64,000 bases of DNA from Myxococcales bacterium (GCA_003142855.1 PLNW01000083.1:186001-250000), one strand, 5' to 3'; positions 7,990 through 18,827 are shown, counted from the first letter of the stretch. The notes: a model not told the origin generated them from the letters alone. A program made the numbers and translations.

Positions 7990-9170
7990 CCCGTCGTGCG
8001 CTGCCTCGATGACGGCCCGCTCGAAGGAAGCTCGATGACGAAGGCCGATCCGCCTCGGGGAATGTCCTCTATCCAGATGGTCCCGCCGTGCACGTCCACT
8101 ATCAGCTTTGCCAGAGCCAGCCCCAGACCGTGTCCGATAGGCACATGCTTGCCTGCCTGGGAATAGGGCTCGAAGATCCGTGTGCGCTGCTCCGTCGGAA
8201 TGCGGTCATGATCGCCGCCCACACGGGCATGGGTGAGCCCACCCGCGCATGAGACTTGGATGCGGCACTGCCGGTTGCCCGGCTGGCGCAAGACGTGGTC
8301 AATCAGGTTCGCGAGGGCTTCCTGGAGATAGTCAGGGTCACCCTGCACAGGTTGAACGTTGGCCGCACTCTCGATGGCGATGGTCTTGTTATGGGTGCCC
8401 GTCGAGGACTCGATGACGGCCTTGGCTTTTTCGGCAAGATCGGCCAAGAAAACCTGCTCTTCGCGCAAGGCGATCCGGTCTGACTCGAATCGTTCGTAGT
8501 CGAGGACCGTGCGCAGGCCGCGCGCCATATCACGAAACAGGGAGCGGCAGTCCTGAACACACTCTTCGACCTCGCTCTTGGAGGAAACGCGGCCGGCCGA
8601 CGCCAGTTCCTGGGCCAAGAATTCGAAATTCGCCTGAACGGCACCAATGGAGTTCTGCAGGTCATGGATCAATCCACCCACCCAGCGCCGTCGCTCCCGG
8701 ATGGCGGTGCCCTGAACGATACGCTTCTTCTCCTCGCGCCGGTACAGCACCTGGGTTCGCAAGAGAGCCCACAGGCGCGCCCGCCGTTCGTCGACGCTGG
8801 TGGCCGCGGAAAAGACCGCATCCGCGCCCGCGGTCACGGCGCTCAGGTTTTGAGCCTCACTGCTCTTGTCGTCGGTCCACAACACAACGGGCACGAAATG
8901 CGTGCGGGCGTTGGCTTTGAGGCGTGCACAGAGATCGATCCCCCCGGACGCTGTCGCATGTGCTTCTATCAGCACCAGATTCGGCCGGTGCAGGAGCACT
9001 TCCTCGAAGGCAAGGTCCGCATTGTCCGCCACCTGGACGTTGATGCCCTCGGATTTGAGGAACTCGATCGGACGCCGAGCGGATGGCCGGCCTGACGCAA
9101 CCACCAGGCCTTCGACCTGACCCGAGGTTGGTACGACATCGTTGCGTGTCGTCCGTTCACTGGAAAGCAT
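7986..9170 (-). CDS. Receiver-like plus histidine kinase protein with degenerate catalytic residues
   Basis: A 394-residue cytosolic protein. Residues about 20-140 have a receiver fold pattern, but the phospho-acceptor position reads NLVLIEAH, with Glu 69 where Asp is expected. The dimerisation helix carries LIHDLQNSIGAVQANFEFL with His 169. In the ATPase part the N-box reads NLIDHVL, with Asp replacing the metal-binding Asn. The G1 box (normally DxGxG) is replaced by GGDHDRIP, while the F-box RIFEPYSQAG and the G2 box GHGLGLALAK are intact. It could be a poor or inactive kinase, or act by binding. It heads an operon with the HEAT and HAMP genes. Confidence 0.85.
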   Translation of the reverse strand: MLSSERTTRNDVVPTSGQVEGLVVASGRPSARRPIEFLKSEGINVQVADNADLAFEEVLLHRPNLVLIEAHATASGGIDLCARLKANARTHFVPVVLWTDDKSSEAQNLSAVTAGADAVFSAATSVDERRARLWALLRTQVLYRREEKKRIVQGTAIRERRRWVGGLIHDLQNSIGAVQANFEFLAQELASAGRVSSKSEVEECVQDCRSLFRDMARGLRTVLDYERFESDRIALREEQVFLADLAEKAKAVIESSTGTHNKTIAIESAANVQPVQGDPDYLQEALANLIDHVLRQPGNRQCRIQVSCAGGLTHARVGGDHDRIPTEQRTRIFEPYSQAGKHVPIGHGLGLALAKLIVDVHGGTIWIEDIPRGGSAFVIELPSSGPSSRQRTTG

Positions 9171-9320
9171 TGGACGGCGAATCCCGCGCCGGGAATCAAC
9201 GTATCAAAAACCGCGTGATTTTTCAACGCTTAGCACCGGGCACGTTGCGTCCAAGACTTGTGCATATAGGGGCACATGTAGGTTTTTTGACTTCATTGTG
9301 GGTTATGACACTGTGTCAGC

Positions 9321-9716
9321 ATGAGAAACAGTGATTCTGCTGGCCGTGCACCCTGCCCTGCAATCCAAGAGAAGCGCCAGCACCTGCGCTTCGACAAGGT
9401 CTTCCCGGTTCGGGTCGAGTCGATCCTGTTCGGCGAGCTGGACTGCGTGGCTCGCAACGTTTCGGCTGGCGGAATTTTTGTCGAAATGAGTGAGCCTCTT
9501 CCCCTGGGAGCGCATGTGCGGGTTTCGTTTCTCAGTGCCGACAATTCAGCCGAGATCGTCGCGCTCGGTGAAGTCAAGAATCACTACTTTATGAACTTCG
9601 CGAGGGAAGGCCTGACCCATTCCGTCTCCGGCATGGCCGTGCGCTTCTACAGCTTCGAGAACGAGAGCCAGCAGATCCTGGCGGACTGCCTAGATCGCTT
9701 CCGCGTGTTGAACTAG
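9321..9716 (+). CDS. PilZ domain protein, putative c-di-GMP receptor
   Basis: A 131-residue single-domain PilZ protein. The two binding motifs are intact: RxxxR as R19QHLR23, and NxSxxG as N46VSAGG. The remaining beta strands (GIFVEMSEPLPLGAHVRVSF) follow the pattern of the short PilZ proteins common in myxobacteria. It would sense cyclic di-GMP in the cytosol and alter a partner, for example in motility or exopolysaccharide secretion; no partner is encoded beside it. The gene is divergent from the histidine kinase operon, with 150 bp between, and ends 5 bp before the convergent lipoprotein gene. Confidence 0.9.
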   Translation: MRNSDSAGRAPCPAIQEKRQHLRFDKVFPVRVESILFGELDCVARNVSAGGIFVEMSEPLPLGAHVRVSFLSADNSAEIVALGEVKNHYFMNFAREGLTHSVSGMAVRFYSFENESQQILADCLDRFRVLN

Positions 9717-9721
9717 TCGCC

Positions 9722-11254
9722 CTACTCCGCTAGCTGCGCTCTTACCACCACCGGCTCGGGCAGTGCGACCGTCGTGTCGGGGTCGATGGGAACTTCCACG
9801 TCACGGGGGCCCTGCGCGATGGTGAGCGTCCGCGTGCCCTCTCGCACGCTGAGCTCGTAGCGCCCCGGCAGCACGCCAGCCACAAGAAAGTGCCCGTCTT
9901 GGTCGAGCGCACCCACCGCCGGCCTGGGGAAGCCCAGCGAGGGTGCGCGACCCAGAAGCAGGGCACGGGCATCGGATGCCAAATGATAGCCAGGCCTGGG
10001 AATCACCTGGCCGGTCACGCGTGCGCCCTTGTGGTCGAGGCGAAGCTCGACGGTGACATCGCCCTTTTCGACCAGCTCGATCTTCTCGGGGGGATAGGCC
10101 AGCATGTCGCCCCGGCGCGCCCACAGGTAGTAGGTGCCGGGAGCAAAATGATCCTGGGCAAAGCTCCCTTCCGAATCCGTAGTCCAGAAAATGGGCAGAG
10201 TCGGCGCGCCAGGGACGTCGGACAGCACTGCCGCGACCGTGGCATTGGGTTCGGGCTTTCCGTCGGCGTTGTGGACCATGCCGCGGATCACGGTTCCATG
10301 GGACAGCTTCACCGTCAGCCGTGCTGCTGGGGCGCTGAACGCGTTCTTGGTGGTGACCGACTTCCAGCCGAATTTCGAAACGCGCAGCGAATACCGGTGG
10401 GCTTCCAGGCCGCCCAGCATGAAAGCTCCGTCTGCGCCTGAGCGGGTCTCGCTAACTTCAAGAGGGTCTTCCGGTGTGCGCACGGCTTGCAGCAACGCAT
10501 CCGCCACCGGAGCGCCGGTTTCGGCGTCGACCACGCGCCCCCGTGCCACCGACTCTGCGCCCATGCGAAAAATTCGCGCTGGTGCGGCGCTCGACGCAGC
10601 AAGCTTGTCCGGCGCAAGCCGGTCAACGATTTCGCTGGCCAATCCGGTGCGACGCAGCCGAAGGGAATAGGTCCAGGGACCATTGCGCAGGTGAAGCTTG
10701 AAGGTGCCGTCCTTGGCCGAAACTTCGTCTCCCAGCGATGTGAATTGCGTGCCCCGTGCGACCCAGATGTCGACATGCACGCCTTCGAGCCGATGTCCCG
10801 TCTCATCTGTCACTCGGCCGGAGAAAGCTACCTCGGGTCGATCGGCCGTGTCCCGGTTGAACAGCGCCCGATGGAAGGCCAGCTGAGAATCCAGAACGCA
10901 GTGCGGTTCAGGTGTCCATGGCAAGGCACAGGGTGGCGCCAGCGTGGAGCAGAACTCCACGCATTCCTCGGGATCCTTGGGGTCGCACACTCGAGGCTGC
11001 GACTGGAACGTCTCCAGGAAGGCCGCCTCTCCCTCGCGGCCGACACAGTACAGGCAGGCGTCCGGCTGCTCCACACATAGAACGCCGCGAGGAGACGCGC
11101 TGGTGACGTCGGCCGGCCGCGCTTTTGAGACTCGGATGGAGCGCTTGCAGGCTGGCAGGGCAAAGAGAAGGGCCACGGCGGCGCACAAACCGAATCTTGC
11201 CAGCACGGGTTGTCTCACGGAGTAGCTGAACACAGGGGAAGAGTATAGGATCAC
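9722..11254 (-). CDS. Lipoprotein with four carboxypeptidase-regulatory-like domains
   Basis: About 510 residues. The start is uncertain: GTG at 11254 has GAGAG upstream, while GTGs at 11233 and 11218 would give shorter signal peptides. The hydrophobic stretch LCAAVALLFALPAC ends in a lipobox Cys. A cysteine-rich segment follows (ACLYC, CVEFCSTLAPPC). Four beta-sandwich modules of the carboxypeptidase-D regulatory type then appear; their starts read FSGRVTDETGHRLEG, ARGRVVDAETGAPVADA, IRGMVHNADGKPEPNA and VTGQVIPRPGYHLASDA. There is no peptidase domain. Such stacks are usual in cell-surface or periplasmic adhesive or structural proteins. The ligand is unknown. Confidence 0.8.
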   Translation of the reverse strand: MILYSSPVFSYSVRQPVLARFGLCAAVALLFALPACKRSIRVSKARPADVTSASPRGVLCVEQPDACLYCVGREGEAAFLETFQSQPRVCDPKDPEECVEFCSTLAPPCALPWTPEPHCVLDSQLAFHRALFNRDTADRPEVAFSGRVTDETGHRLEGVHVDIWVARGTQFTSLGDEVSAKDGTFKLHLRNGPWTYSLRLRRTGLASEIVDRLAPDKLAASSAAPARIFRMGAESVARGRVVDAETGAPVADALLQAVRTPEDPLEVSETRSGADGAFMLGGLEAHRYSLRVSKFGWKSVTTKNAFSAPAARLTVKLSHGTVIRGMVHNADGKPEPNATVAAVLSDVPGAPTLPIFWTTDSEGSFAQDHFAPGTYYLWARRGDMLAYPPEKIELVEKGDVTVELRLDHKGARVTGQVIPRPGYHLASDARALLLGRAPSLGFPRPAVGALDQDGHFLVAGVLPGRYELSVREGTRTLTIAQGPRDVEVPIDPDTTVALPEPVVVRAQLAE

Positions 11255-11295
11255 GCGCTCTCGGCAAGCGCGCGGATTGGTTGTAGAAGACCCCC

Positions 11296-11301
11296 AAGGA
11301 G
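11296..11301 (+). promoter_or_regulatory. Ribosome binding site deciding the tmk start
   Basis: AAGGAG lies 8 bases before the TTG at 11310. It favours that start over the in-frame TTG at 11277, which would add eleven residues in front of the P-loop strand. Confidence 0.6.
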
Positions 11302-11309
11302 TTAAACCC

Positions 11310-11939
11310 TTGACTCGTGGCAGACTCATCGTCCTGGAGGGCATTGACGGCTCGGGGACCACGACGCAGACCGAACGGCTGGTCGCATGCCTGCGCCAGC
11401 AGGGACGGACGGCTGTGTCCACGCGTGAGCCGAGCGGCGGTCCCATCGGTCGCCTCTTACGCGAGGTGCTGCTTGGCCAACATCGCATGCCGGCCGGCGG
11501 TTCCGTCGACGGACGAACCATGGCTTTGCTGTTTGCCGCTGACCGCCTTGACCATCTGCAACGCGAGGTCGAGCCCATTCTCGCGGAAGGATCCGACGTG
11601 GTCTCGGACCGCTATCTCATGTCCTCCCTGGCCTACCAAGCCGAGGAGGCCGATCGTGAGTGGGTGGCGCTATTGGCACGAGGGGTTCGGCCGCCGGATT
11701 TGACCATCTTGCTCGACATCCCAGTGGAGCTGGCGGCACAGCGCAGGCATCTGGCCGGACGTCCCGAAGAACGCTACGACGCGGATTCCTACCTGGGACG
11801 TGTGGCAGACAACTACCGCCGGCTGGCACGCGCCGCCGGGTCCGCGGTGATTCTCGACGGTTCTGCATCGCGAGACGAGGTCGCTGTCGCCGTGGTCGCG
11901 GCCGTGCAAGCGCGATTCGCATCCACGGCAACGCCATGA
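11310..11939 (+). CDS. tmk: Thymidylate kinase
   Basis: Phosphorylates dTMP to dTDP with ATP in the last shared step of dTTP synthesis. The 209-residue protein starts MTRGRLIVLEGIDGSGTTTQ, with the P-loop at residues 11-20. The substrate motif SDRYLMSSLAYQ and the lid-region sequence RHLAGRPEERYDADSYL follow. The P-loop lacks an internal basic residue while the lid carries several arginines, which fits the type II thymidylate kinases. The 3' end is followed after 16 bp by a PDZ-like lipoprotein gene that may be cotranscribed. Confidence 0.93.
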   Translation: MTRGRLIVLEGIDGSGTTTQTERLVACLRQQGRTAVSTREPSGGPIGRLLREVLLGQHRMPAGGSVDGRTMALLFAADRLDHLQREVEPILAEGSDVVSDRYLMSSLAYQAEEADREWVALLARGVRPPDLTILLDIPVELAAQRRHLAGRPEERYDADSYLGRVADNYRRLARAAGSAVILDGSASRDEVAVAVVAAVQARFASTATP

Positions 11940-11955
11940 GAGTATGGGGCGCAGT

Positions 11956-12498
11956 ATGAGTCGAAGTCTTCTTGCCCTTGCCGCCGTCCTAGGCGGCGCT
12001 GGGCTGCTGGTCACGTCCTGCGCGACCAGCAACGCGGAGCGGGTCAACCCGGCGCCCGTGGGTGAGCAGCCCACGCCGATGGTGATCGCGGCTGCATCGC
12101 CCTCTCCTGCGGCCGAGCCGCCACCGTCGCCCGTGCCAGAACCAGCCTCCTGCACGGCATTTGTGAAACCGGGCGTGCTGAAACGTTCGGCGGTGGTTCG
12201 TGTCGTGGAGGCAGGCATCGGACGCTGGCTGGCAGGTGGCGCTGAAGTGGAACGAAAGATCGCAAAGAGCCATTTCCAGGGCTGGGAGATCCGGCGCCTG
12301 TATTCCGGTGATCCCTGCTACGCGGCCGTCGACCTGCGGCCACTCGACGTGGTCATCCGCGTGAATGGCAAGCCGATTGAGAAGCCCGAGCAAGCCTTCG
12401 AGGTGCTGAGCAGCCTGCGTGCAGCCTCGGAGCTGGTGGTGGATTTTCTGCGCGACGGTCAGCCACAGAAGCTAACCCTACAGATCGCGGACGAATAG
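11956..12498 (+). CDS. Lipoprotein with C-terminal PDZ-like domain
   Basis: A 180-residue protein from the ATG at 11956; the ATG at 11944 would add MGRS. The signal sequence LLALAAVLGGAGLLVTSC ends with a lipobox, Cys 22. A Pro/Ala/Ser-rich linker (about 35-65) leads to a folded region. The C-terminal segment RLYSGDPCYAAVDLRPLDVV, then IRVNGKPIEKPEQAFEVLSS and VVDFLRDGQPQKLTLQI, has the layout of a PDZ domain like that of the secretion protein GspC and the HtrA proteases. No protease domain is present. It probably binds a peptide or secretion partner at the membrane. It follows tmk by 16 bp and ends 2 bp before the convergent kinase gene. Confidence 0.75.
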   Translation: MSRSLLALAAVLGGAGLLVTSCATSNAERVNPAPVGEQPTPMVIAAASPSPAAEPPPSPVPEPASCTAFVKPGVLKRSAVVRVVEAGIGRWLAGGAEVERKIAKSHFQGWEIRRLYSGDPCYAAVDLRPLDVVIRVNGKPIEKPEQAFEVLSSLRAASELVVDFLRDGQPQKLTLQIADE

Positions 12499-12500
12499 GG

Positions 12501-14585
12501 CTAGTGCTTCTTCTTGCCGCCCTTGCCCCGGTGAGGCGCCTTGGCTTTGGCTGGCTTCTTGTTGGCCGCGGCCTCTTGCTCAGCGCCAGGGACCGCGCCG
12601 CCAGCACCGGGCTTGGCGGCGTCGTCTGCGGCGCCGAGCCCAGGCCCGGCCGTTTTCTTTTCGGGGGCAGCCGGCGCCGGCACAGCGGCCGGGGCCGACG
12701 GTGCGGCCGCGGACGGCGCAGGCGCCGGAGCGGGCACGGGGGGAACCCCTGCCGCTGGCGGCGTGCTGACGGTCACGGCCGCCGGTGGGGCGGCTTGGCT
12801 CGCATGGGACTTGTTGCTTCCCCTGCCCTTCATCATCATGGCGACCACGACAATCATGGCCACGATCACCACAGCGGCCACGAACAGAATCGCGGTTCGT
12901 CGGCCGCGTCCGATTTCTTGCACCAGTTCGCGCTCATCCATCTTCTCGCCGGGTATCGCGGCGGCGGCCGCAGGCAGGGCCGTGGCCGTCCCTCCGGTTC
13001 GCAGCGAGAACTTCTTCCGATCTTCCGTGGTCACAGAACCGTCATCGACGTAGCGATCTTCCAAGGGCCGCACGTCTTCGGTGGGCAACTCGGCCTCCTC
13101 GGCCGCAGGCTTTCCCCCGGCCCCCAGCTTGGCCTTGGCGTCAGCCACCATCTGATCGACGTCCCCCTTCTTGAACCAAAGCGTTTCGCGGAAGGCAGCG
13201 CCGGCCTTAGGCGGTGGGGCCTTGCCAGCTTCGGCGGGCTTGATCGTGCCACCGCCGAGAGCCGGTGTGGCCGAGCGTTGCGCGGCGGCTGCCTTCTGCC
13301 CCGCCGGGACGACCTTGGGAGCAGGGGTTGCAGCGCGCGGGGCCGCAGCTGGCGGTGGAGCAGCCACGACAGGCCTAGACGGCGCAGCCGGCGCAGGTCG
13401 CACAGGAGCGGCTGGCTTGGCTGCCATGGTCTCCATGACCGAGATTGTGGGTTCGGACGAGGCCGCCGGCGCCCTTGTGGCAGGCTTGGCAGCGACCCTC
13501 TCGACAGGTGCCGGAGCTGAAGGCTGGCTGCTGGCCGCCGCGGCTTTGGCAGCCGCTTTGGCCGCCGTGGCTTCAGCAACCATGCGTGCGACATCGGCCT
13601 GATTTCCGGCGAAGAGCATGGTCTTGGCGAGCCCAACCTCGCTGCCGGCAGGCTTGGCACCCGCGCTGGCCGCGGCGCCTGGAACCGCGGCTTTCACGCC
13701 TTCCAGCTCGGTTAGGAAAAGTCGCAGGGTCAAGTGGCGGCGACTGGAACTCTTGTCCATCGCCTTGAGAATGAGGCGGTCGGCTTCGGCCGAAATTCCC
13801 GCGCCAGGCCGTCGCTGGCTGGGTGGCAAGAGCGGGCTGGACGCGTGCATGTCGAGCACGGCCTTCGGCGTAGCGGCCTGGAACGGGGGCTCGCCGGTCA
13901 GCATGTGATAGAGGATGGCCGCCAGGCTGTATGTGTTCGAACGCTGATCAGCCGGCTTGCCCTGAGCCTGTTCGGGCGAAACGTAGGCCGGATCGCCGGC
14001 CACCTTGTCAGTGACCGGCGGAGCCAGCGGGAAGTTGATGACTTTTACGTCCCCGTTGGGACCAACCAGCACGTTCTCGGGCGACACATCCCTATGTACC
14101 AATCCGGCCTTCTGCGCCTCGAGCAGAGCCTGGCCCACCTGCGCGATCATGGCCTTGGCTGTGTCCAAGTCGACGGGACCGGCCCGCAACACGCTGGCCA
14201 GCGATTCGCACGGAAACAGCTCCATGGCAACGAAGAGGCGCCCATCATGCAGCTTGCCACAATCGATAATGGTGGCGACCCGCGGGCTGGAAACCCTCAT
14301 CAATTGCTTGAACTCTCGTTCCGCGCGGGACTGGGTGGCAGCCGACCCCAGTACAGCCGCGTTCACCAGCTTGAGGGCAACCTCGGTGCCGGTCTGGCCA
14401 TCGCGCGCCCGCCACACCTCCCCGGTGTTGCTGCCTCCGATGCGTTCGATCGGCTTGAAGCGCGGCTCTGGTGCGTCGGGTATGGACTCGAGCCGTTGCG
14501 GGCCATCCGCTGTGGCACAGGTCTCCTGGGGACAGAAATTCGCGTCCTCGGGGTACTTTGACTTACAGATTGGGCAGGTTTTCAT
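12501..14585 (-). CDS. Membrane-anchored Ser/Thr kinase-like protein, probable pseudokinase
   Basis: A 694-residue protein from the ATG at 14585. Residues 1-25 form a zinc ribbon (CPICKSKYPEDANFC). The kinase-like domain spans about 42-320: glycine loop IGGSNTGEV at 49-57, ATP lysine K72 (VALK), and HRDVSPEN with Asp 166 retained. The DFG motif reads NFP (184-186), the Lys of HRDxKxxN is Ser, and the DxYSLG position reads NTYSLA. Loss of the DFG Asp removes the main Mg-binding residue, so catalysis is doubtful. After a long Ala/Pro linker comes one membrane helix at about 560-582 (ILFVAAVVIVAMIVVVA). A Pro/Ala/Lys tail of about 100 residues ends GKGGKKKH. Membrane signalling by binding is inferred. 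Confidence 0.85.
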   Translation of the reverse strand: MKTCPICKSKYPEDANFCPQETCATADGPQRLESIPDAPEPRFKPIERIGGSNTGEVWRARDGQTGTEVALKLVNAAVLGSAATQSRAEREFKQLMRVSSPRVATIIDCGKLHDGRLFVAMELFPCESLASVLRAGPVDLDTAKAMIAQVGQALLEAQKAGLVHRDVSPENVLVGPNGDVKVINFPLAPPVTDKVAGDPAYVSPEQAQGKPADQRSNTYSLAAILYHMLTGEPPFQAATPKAVLDMHASSPLLPPSQRRPGAGISAEADRLILKAMDKSSSRRHLTLRLFLTELEGVKAAVPGAAASAGAKPAGSEVGLAKTMLFAGNQADVARMVAEATAAKAAAKAAAASSQPSAPAPVERVAAKPATRAPAASSEPTISVMETMAAKPAAPVRPAPAAPSRPVVAAPPPAAAPRAATPAPKVVPAGQKAAAAQRSATPALGGGTIKPAEAGKAPPPKAGAAFRETLWFKKGDVDQMVADAKAKLGAGGKPAAEEAELPTEDVRPLEDRYVDDGSVTTEDRKKFSLRTGGTATALPAAAAAIPGEKMDERELVQEIGRGRRTAILFVAAVVIVAMIVVVAMMMKGRGSNKSHASQAAPPAAVTVSTPPAAGVPPVPAPAPAPSAAAPSAPAAVPAPAAPEKKTAGPGLGAADDAAKPGAGGAVPGAEQEAAANKKPAKAKAPHRGKGGKKKH

Positions 14586-14738
14586 CCGGTACCTGAGGTG
14601 AAGTCGCTCTGCCTGCAAGGACAATTCCTCGACAGGCGCGAAGCGGACAAATCCTAAGCCGAAGGCACCGACGAAAGCAACAAGGGTTCTGCGCACCCAG
14701 CCAGGATGCGCAAACGGGATGCCGCCCCGCGTCTGGAG

Positions 14739-14906
14739 CTACTCGGCGGCCGTCTTGGGCGCGGGCTGGCCTGGAGCGCCCATCCCGGCGAACAAATCGG
14801 CCTCGGACTTCGTCGAGCGAACGCTTTCCTTGGCCTTGCGCTTGTGTCCGGCGTTCGAGTGGTGCCGCTGCCGGCGCTTCCAGGTCTTACGACTGTTCGA
14901 TGCCAT
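14739..14906 (-). CDS. Small basic conserved-type protein, 55 residues
   Basis: A short frame from the ATG at 14906 to the TAG at 14739. The protein starts MASNSRKTWKRRQRHHSNAG and continues with a Lys/Arg-rich HKRKAKESVRST, then an acidic-hydrophobic SEADLFAGMGAPG tail. The KTWKRR and SEADLF parts match a type of tiny basic protein I recall from deltaproteobacterial genomes, for which no function is known to me. The strong basic half suggests nucleic-acid or ribosome binding. It lies downstream of the Rel/SpoT operon and upstream of the kinase-like gene, on the same strand. Confidence 0.6.
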   Translation of the reverse strand: MASNSRKTWKRRQRHHSNAGHKRKAKESVRSTKSEADLFAGMGAPGQPAPKTAAE

Positions 14907-14918
14907 GGGGCTCTTCAC

Positions 14919-15074
14919 TTAGCAGGGGCGAAGCGCGAGGTCAAATGCAGAGAGGTCTTCCGCATCTGCCACGGTCAGCGACGCCGGCGCACGTTCCAGG
15001 GTCTTACGACGAACGGCTACAGCCGCTCGTACTGGTCGCGGGCCTGGCCCGCTTGCACGGGCCTGAAAACGCAC
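14919..15074 (-). CDS. Possible small protein of 51 residues (weak)
   Basis: A minus-strand frame from GTG at 15074 to TAA at 14919, starting MRFQARASGPGPRPVRAAVA and ending ADAEDLSAFDLALRPC. It fills the gap between rel and the 55-residue basic protein gene. The open frame extends upstream over the rel stop, and no ribosome binding site is visible, so translation is uncertain. The sequence matches no family I know. If it is not coding, the 200 bp from 14907 to 15106 holds no recognisable feature. Confidence 0.25.
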   Translation of the reverse strand: MRFQARASGPGPRPVRAAVAVRRKTLERAPASLTVADAEDLSAFDLALRPC

Positions 15075-15106
15075 ACGTGGCAACCCAGACGACGCTGGCA
15101 GCCGAG

Positions 15107-17262
<2,156 letters not shown>

Positions 17263-17263
<1 letters not shown>

Positions 17264-17907
17264 CACGGCTTGTGGTCCGCAGCGGCCGCCTCGCGCAACA
17301 GAGCCTGCGCCAGGCCGTCGTTGCGGACGCGCGTGCAACCGGCCGCCACGTAGATGGCGCGCAACTTGGCGTAGGCCTGATCGAGGTTGTCGTTGACGAC
17401 CAGATAGTCGTACTCACCGTAGTGGGTGAGCTCCTCGTGGGCCATGGCCAGCCGGCGCTCGATGACGTCGTTGGCGTCGGTGGCACGCTGGCGCAGGCGG
17501 CGCGCCAATTCCTTCATCGAGGGGGGCAAGATGAAACACAACACGCTTTGCGCGGGCCATTGCTGGCGAATCTGGCGGCCGCCCTGGTAGTCGATGTCGA
17601 ACAGGCAATCCACGCCGTCAGCCAGGGAGGTGTTCACCGTTGCGATGCTGGTTCCGTACTGGTTGCCGTGGACCACCGCCCATTCGGCGAATTCGTGGCC
17701 CTCGACCATCTCGGCGAAGCGCGCACGGCTCACGAAGTGGTAGTCCTTGCCGTGGACCTCATCTTTGCGCGGCTGGCGCGTGGTGTACGAGACGGAGAAG
17801 CGCAGGTCGAACTCCCCGGCCAGTCGCCGCGCCAGCGTGGTCTTGCCGGCGCCCGAGGGTGAGGAGATGACCAGCAAGAGGCCGGGGCTTCTATCAGGTG
17901 ACGTCAT
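17263..17907 (-). CDS. gmk: Guanylate kinase
   Basis: Converts GMP to GDP with ATP. The 214-residue protein has LLLVISSPSGAGKTTLARRL as P-loop strand and loop, VSYTTRQPRKDEVHGKDY for GMP binding, and FAEWAVVHGNQYGTS. The start is uncertain: an ATG at 17907 puts the P-loop at the usual place, while a GTG at 17937 overlaps the yicC stop as GTGA and would add ten residues. The stop overlaps the rel start by one base. In many proteobacteria rpoZ lies between gmk and spoT; here it is absent. The enzyme is a known target of ppGpp in several bacteria, which makes the coupling to rel notable. Confidence 0.93.
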
Positions 17908-17933
17908 AATCTCGGGGGGTCTCGTCGGGTGGG

Positions 17934-18827
17934 TCACTCGATATTCTGGGCTTGCTCGCGCAGTTTCTCCAGTTCTGCCTTGCTCTCTACGACCAGGGTG
18001 GCGATTGGGGCGTCCTGGACCTTGGATCCGACGGTGTTGATCTCGCGCCCAACCTCCTGCACGAGAAAGTCAATCTTGCGGCCCGCGGCCTCGGGCGCGG
18101 TTGCGGCGAGAAGCCCGCCCAGGTGATCGAGATGCGTGCGCAATCGAACCAGCTCTTCGGATACGTCGAGCTTCTCGGCCAGAATGGCCACCTCCTGGGC
18201 CAGTCGCGCGGGATCGAGAACGGTGCCACTGGTCACGACGGCGGCCAACCGTTCTTCCAGCTTGCGGGCCGCATGGGTGGGCAGGCCGGAGGAGGCCTGC
18301 GCGATCTTTGCCGCCAGCTCTCGCAGGCGATCGAGTCGCTGGCGCAGATCGGTCGAGAGAGCGGCTCCCTCGCGGGCACGCGTGGCCTGCACCTCCTGCA
18401 GCGCTTGCTCTACCGCGGGTCGCACTTCGTCCCAGGTGATTTCGTCGCGCCGGACGGGACGGGCACCAGGGCCTTGCAAGAAGGCGGCTACCGTGGCCAG
18501 GTCAACGGGCTGGGCCAGTCCCAGCCCGCGACGCAGGGACTCGAGAACCTCGTGAGCCTGGCGAACCATCGCGAGATCGATCAAGGCATCAGGCGCGTCG
18601 ATGCCTTCCTCTCGAATCGTGACACTCACTGTGCCGCGTGCGACGCGCGCGCGAACCGCGCGCACAATCTCGGTCTCCACCGCCGCCGGGATGTCCCCGT
18701 CGCGCCCCCGCACCTTGATGTCGCTGCCCCGGCCGTTGAGCGAACGAATCTCGACGATCAACCGCCGCACGCCGGATTCGGCTGTCCCTCGCCCGAACCC
18801 GGTCATGCTCAGCAGGCAATTGCTCAT
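17934..18827 (-). CDS. yicC: YicC/YloC family endoribonuclease
   Basis: A 297-residue member of the YicC family, reported as an endoribonuclease acting on RNA in bacteria. The start at ATG 18827 gives MSNCLLSMTGFGRGTAESG, the standard family N-terminus. The C-terminal domain (DUF1732 type) has KIDFLVQEVGREINTVGSK and ATLVVESKAELEKLREQ. The length is typical. The ATG overlaps the stop of the upstream epimerase gene by four bases (ATGA), and the gene stop overlaps a possible gmk start. yicC next to gmk is a widespread gene order. Confidence 0.92.
   Translation of the reverse strand: MSNCLLSMTGFGRGTAESGVRRLIVEIRSLNGRGSDIKVRGRDGDIPAAVETEIVRAVRARVARGTVSVTIREEGIDAPDALIDLAMVRQAHEVLESLRRGLGLAQPVDLATVAAFLQGPGARPVRRDEITWDEVRPAVEQALQEVQATRAREGAALSTDLRQRLDRLRELAAKIAQASSGLPTHAARKLEERLAAVVTSGTVLDPARLAQEVAILAEKLDVSEELVRLRTHLDHLGGLLAATAPEAAGRKIDFLVQEVGREINTVGSKVQDAPIATLVVESKAELEKLREQAQNIE

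Noticed and set aside
9722..11578. Extension of the regulatory-domain lipoprotein by over 100 residues at its N-terminus
   Set aside because: The extra part reads antisense to tmk, is Arg/Ser/Pro-rich and would bury the signal peptide and lipobox; a start near 11218-11254 fits an exported lipoprotein.
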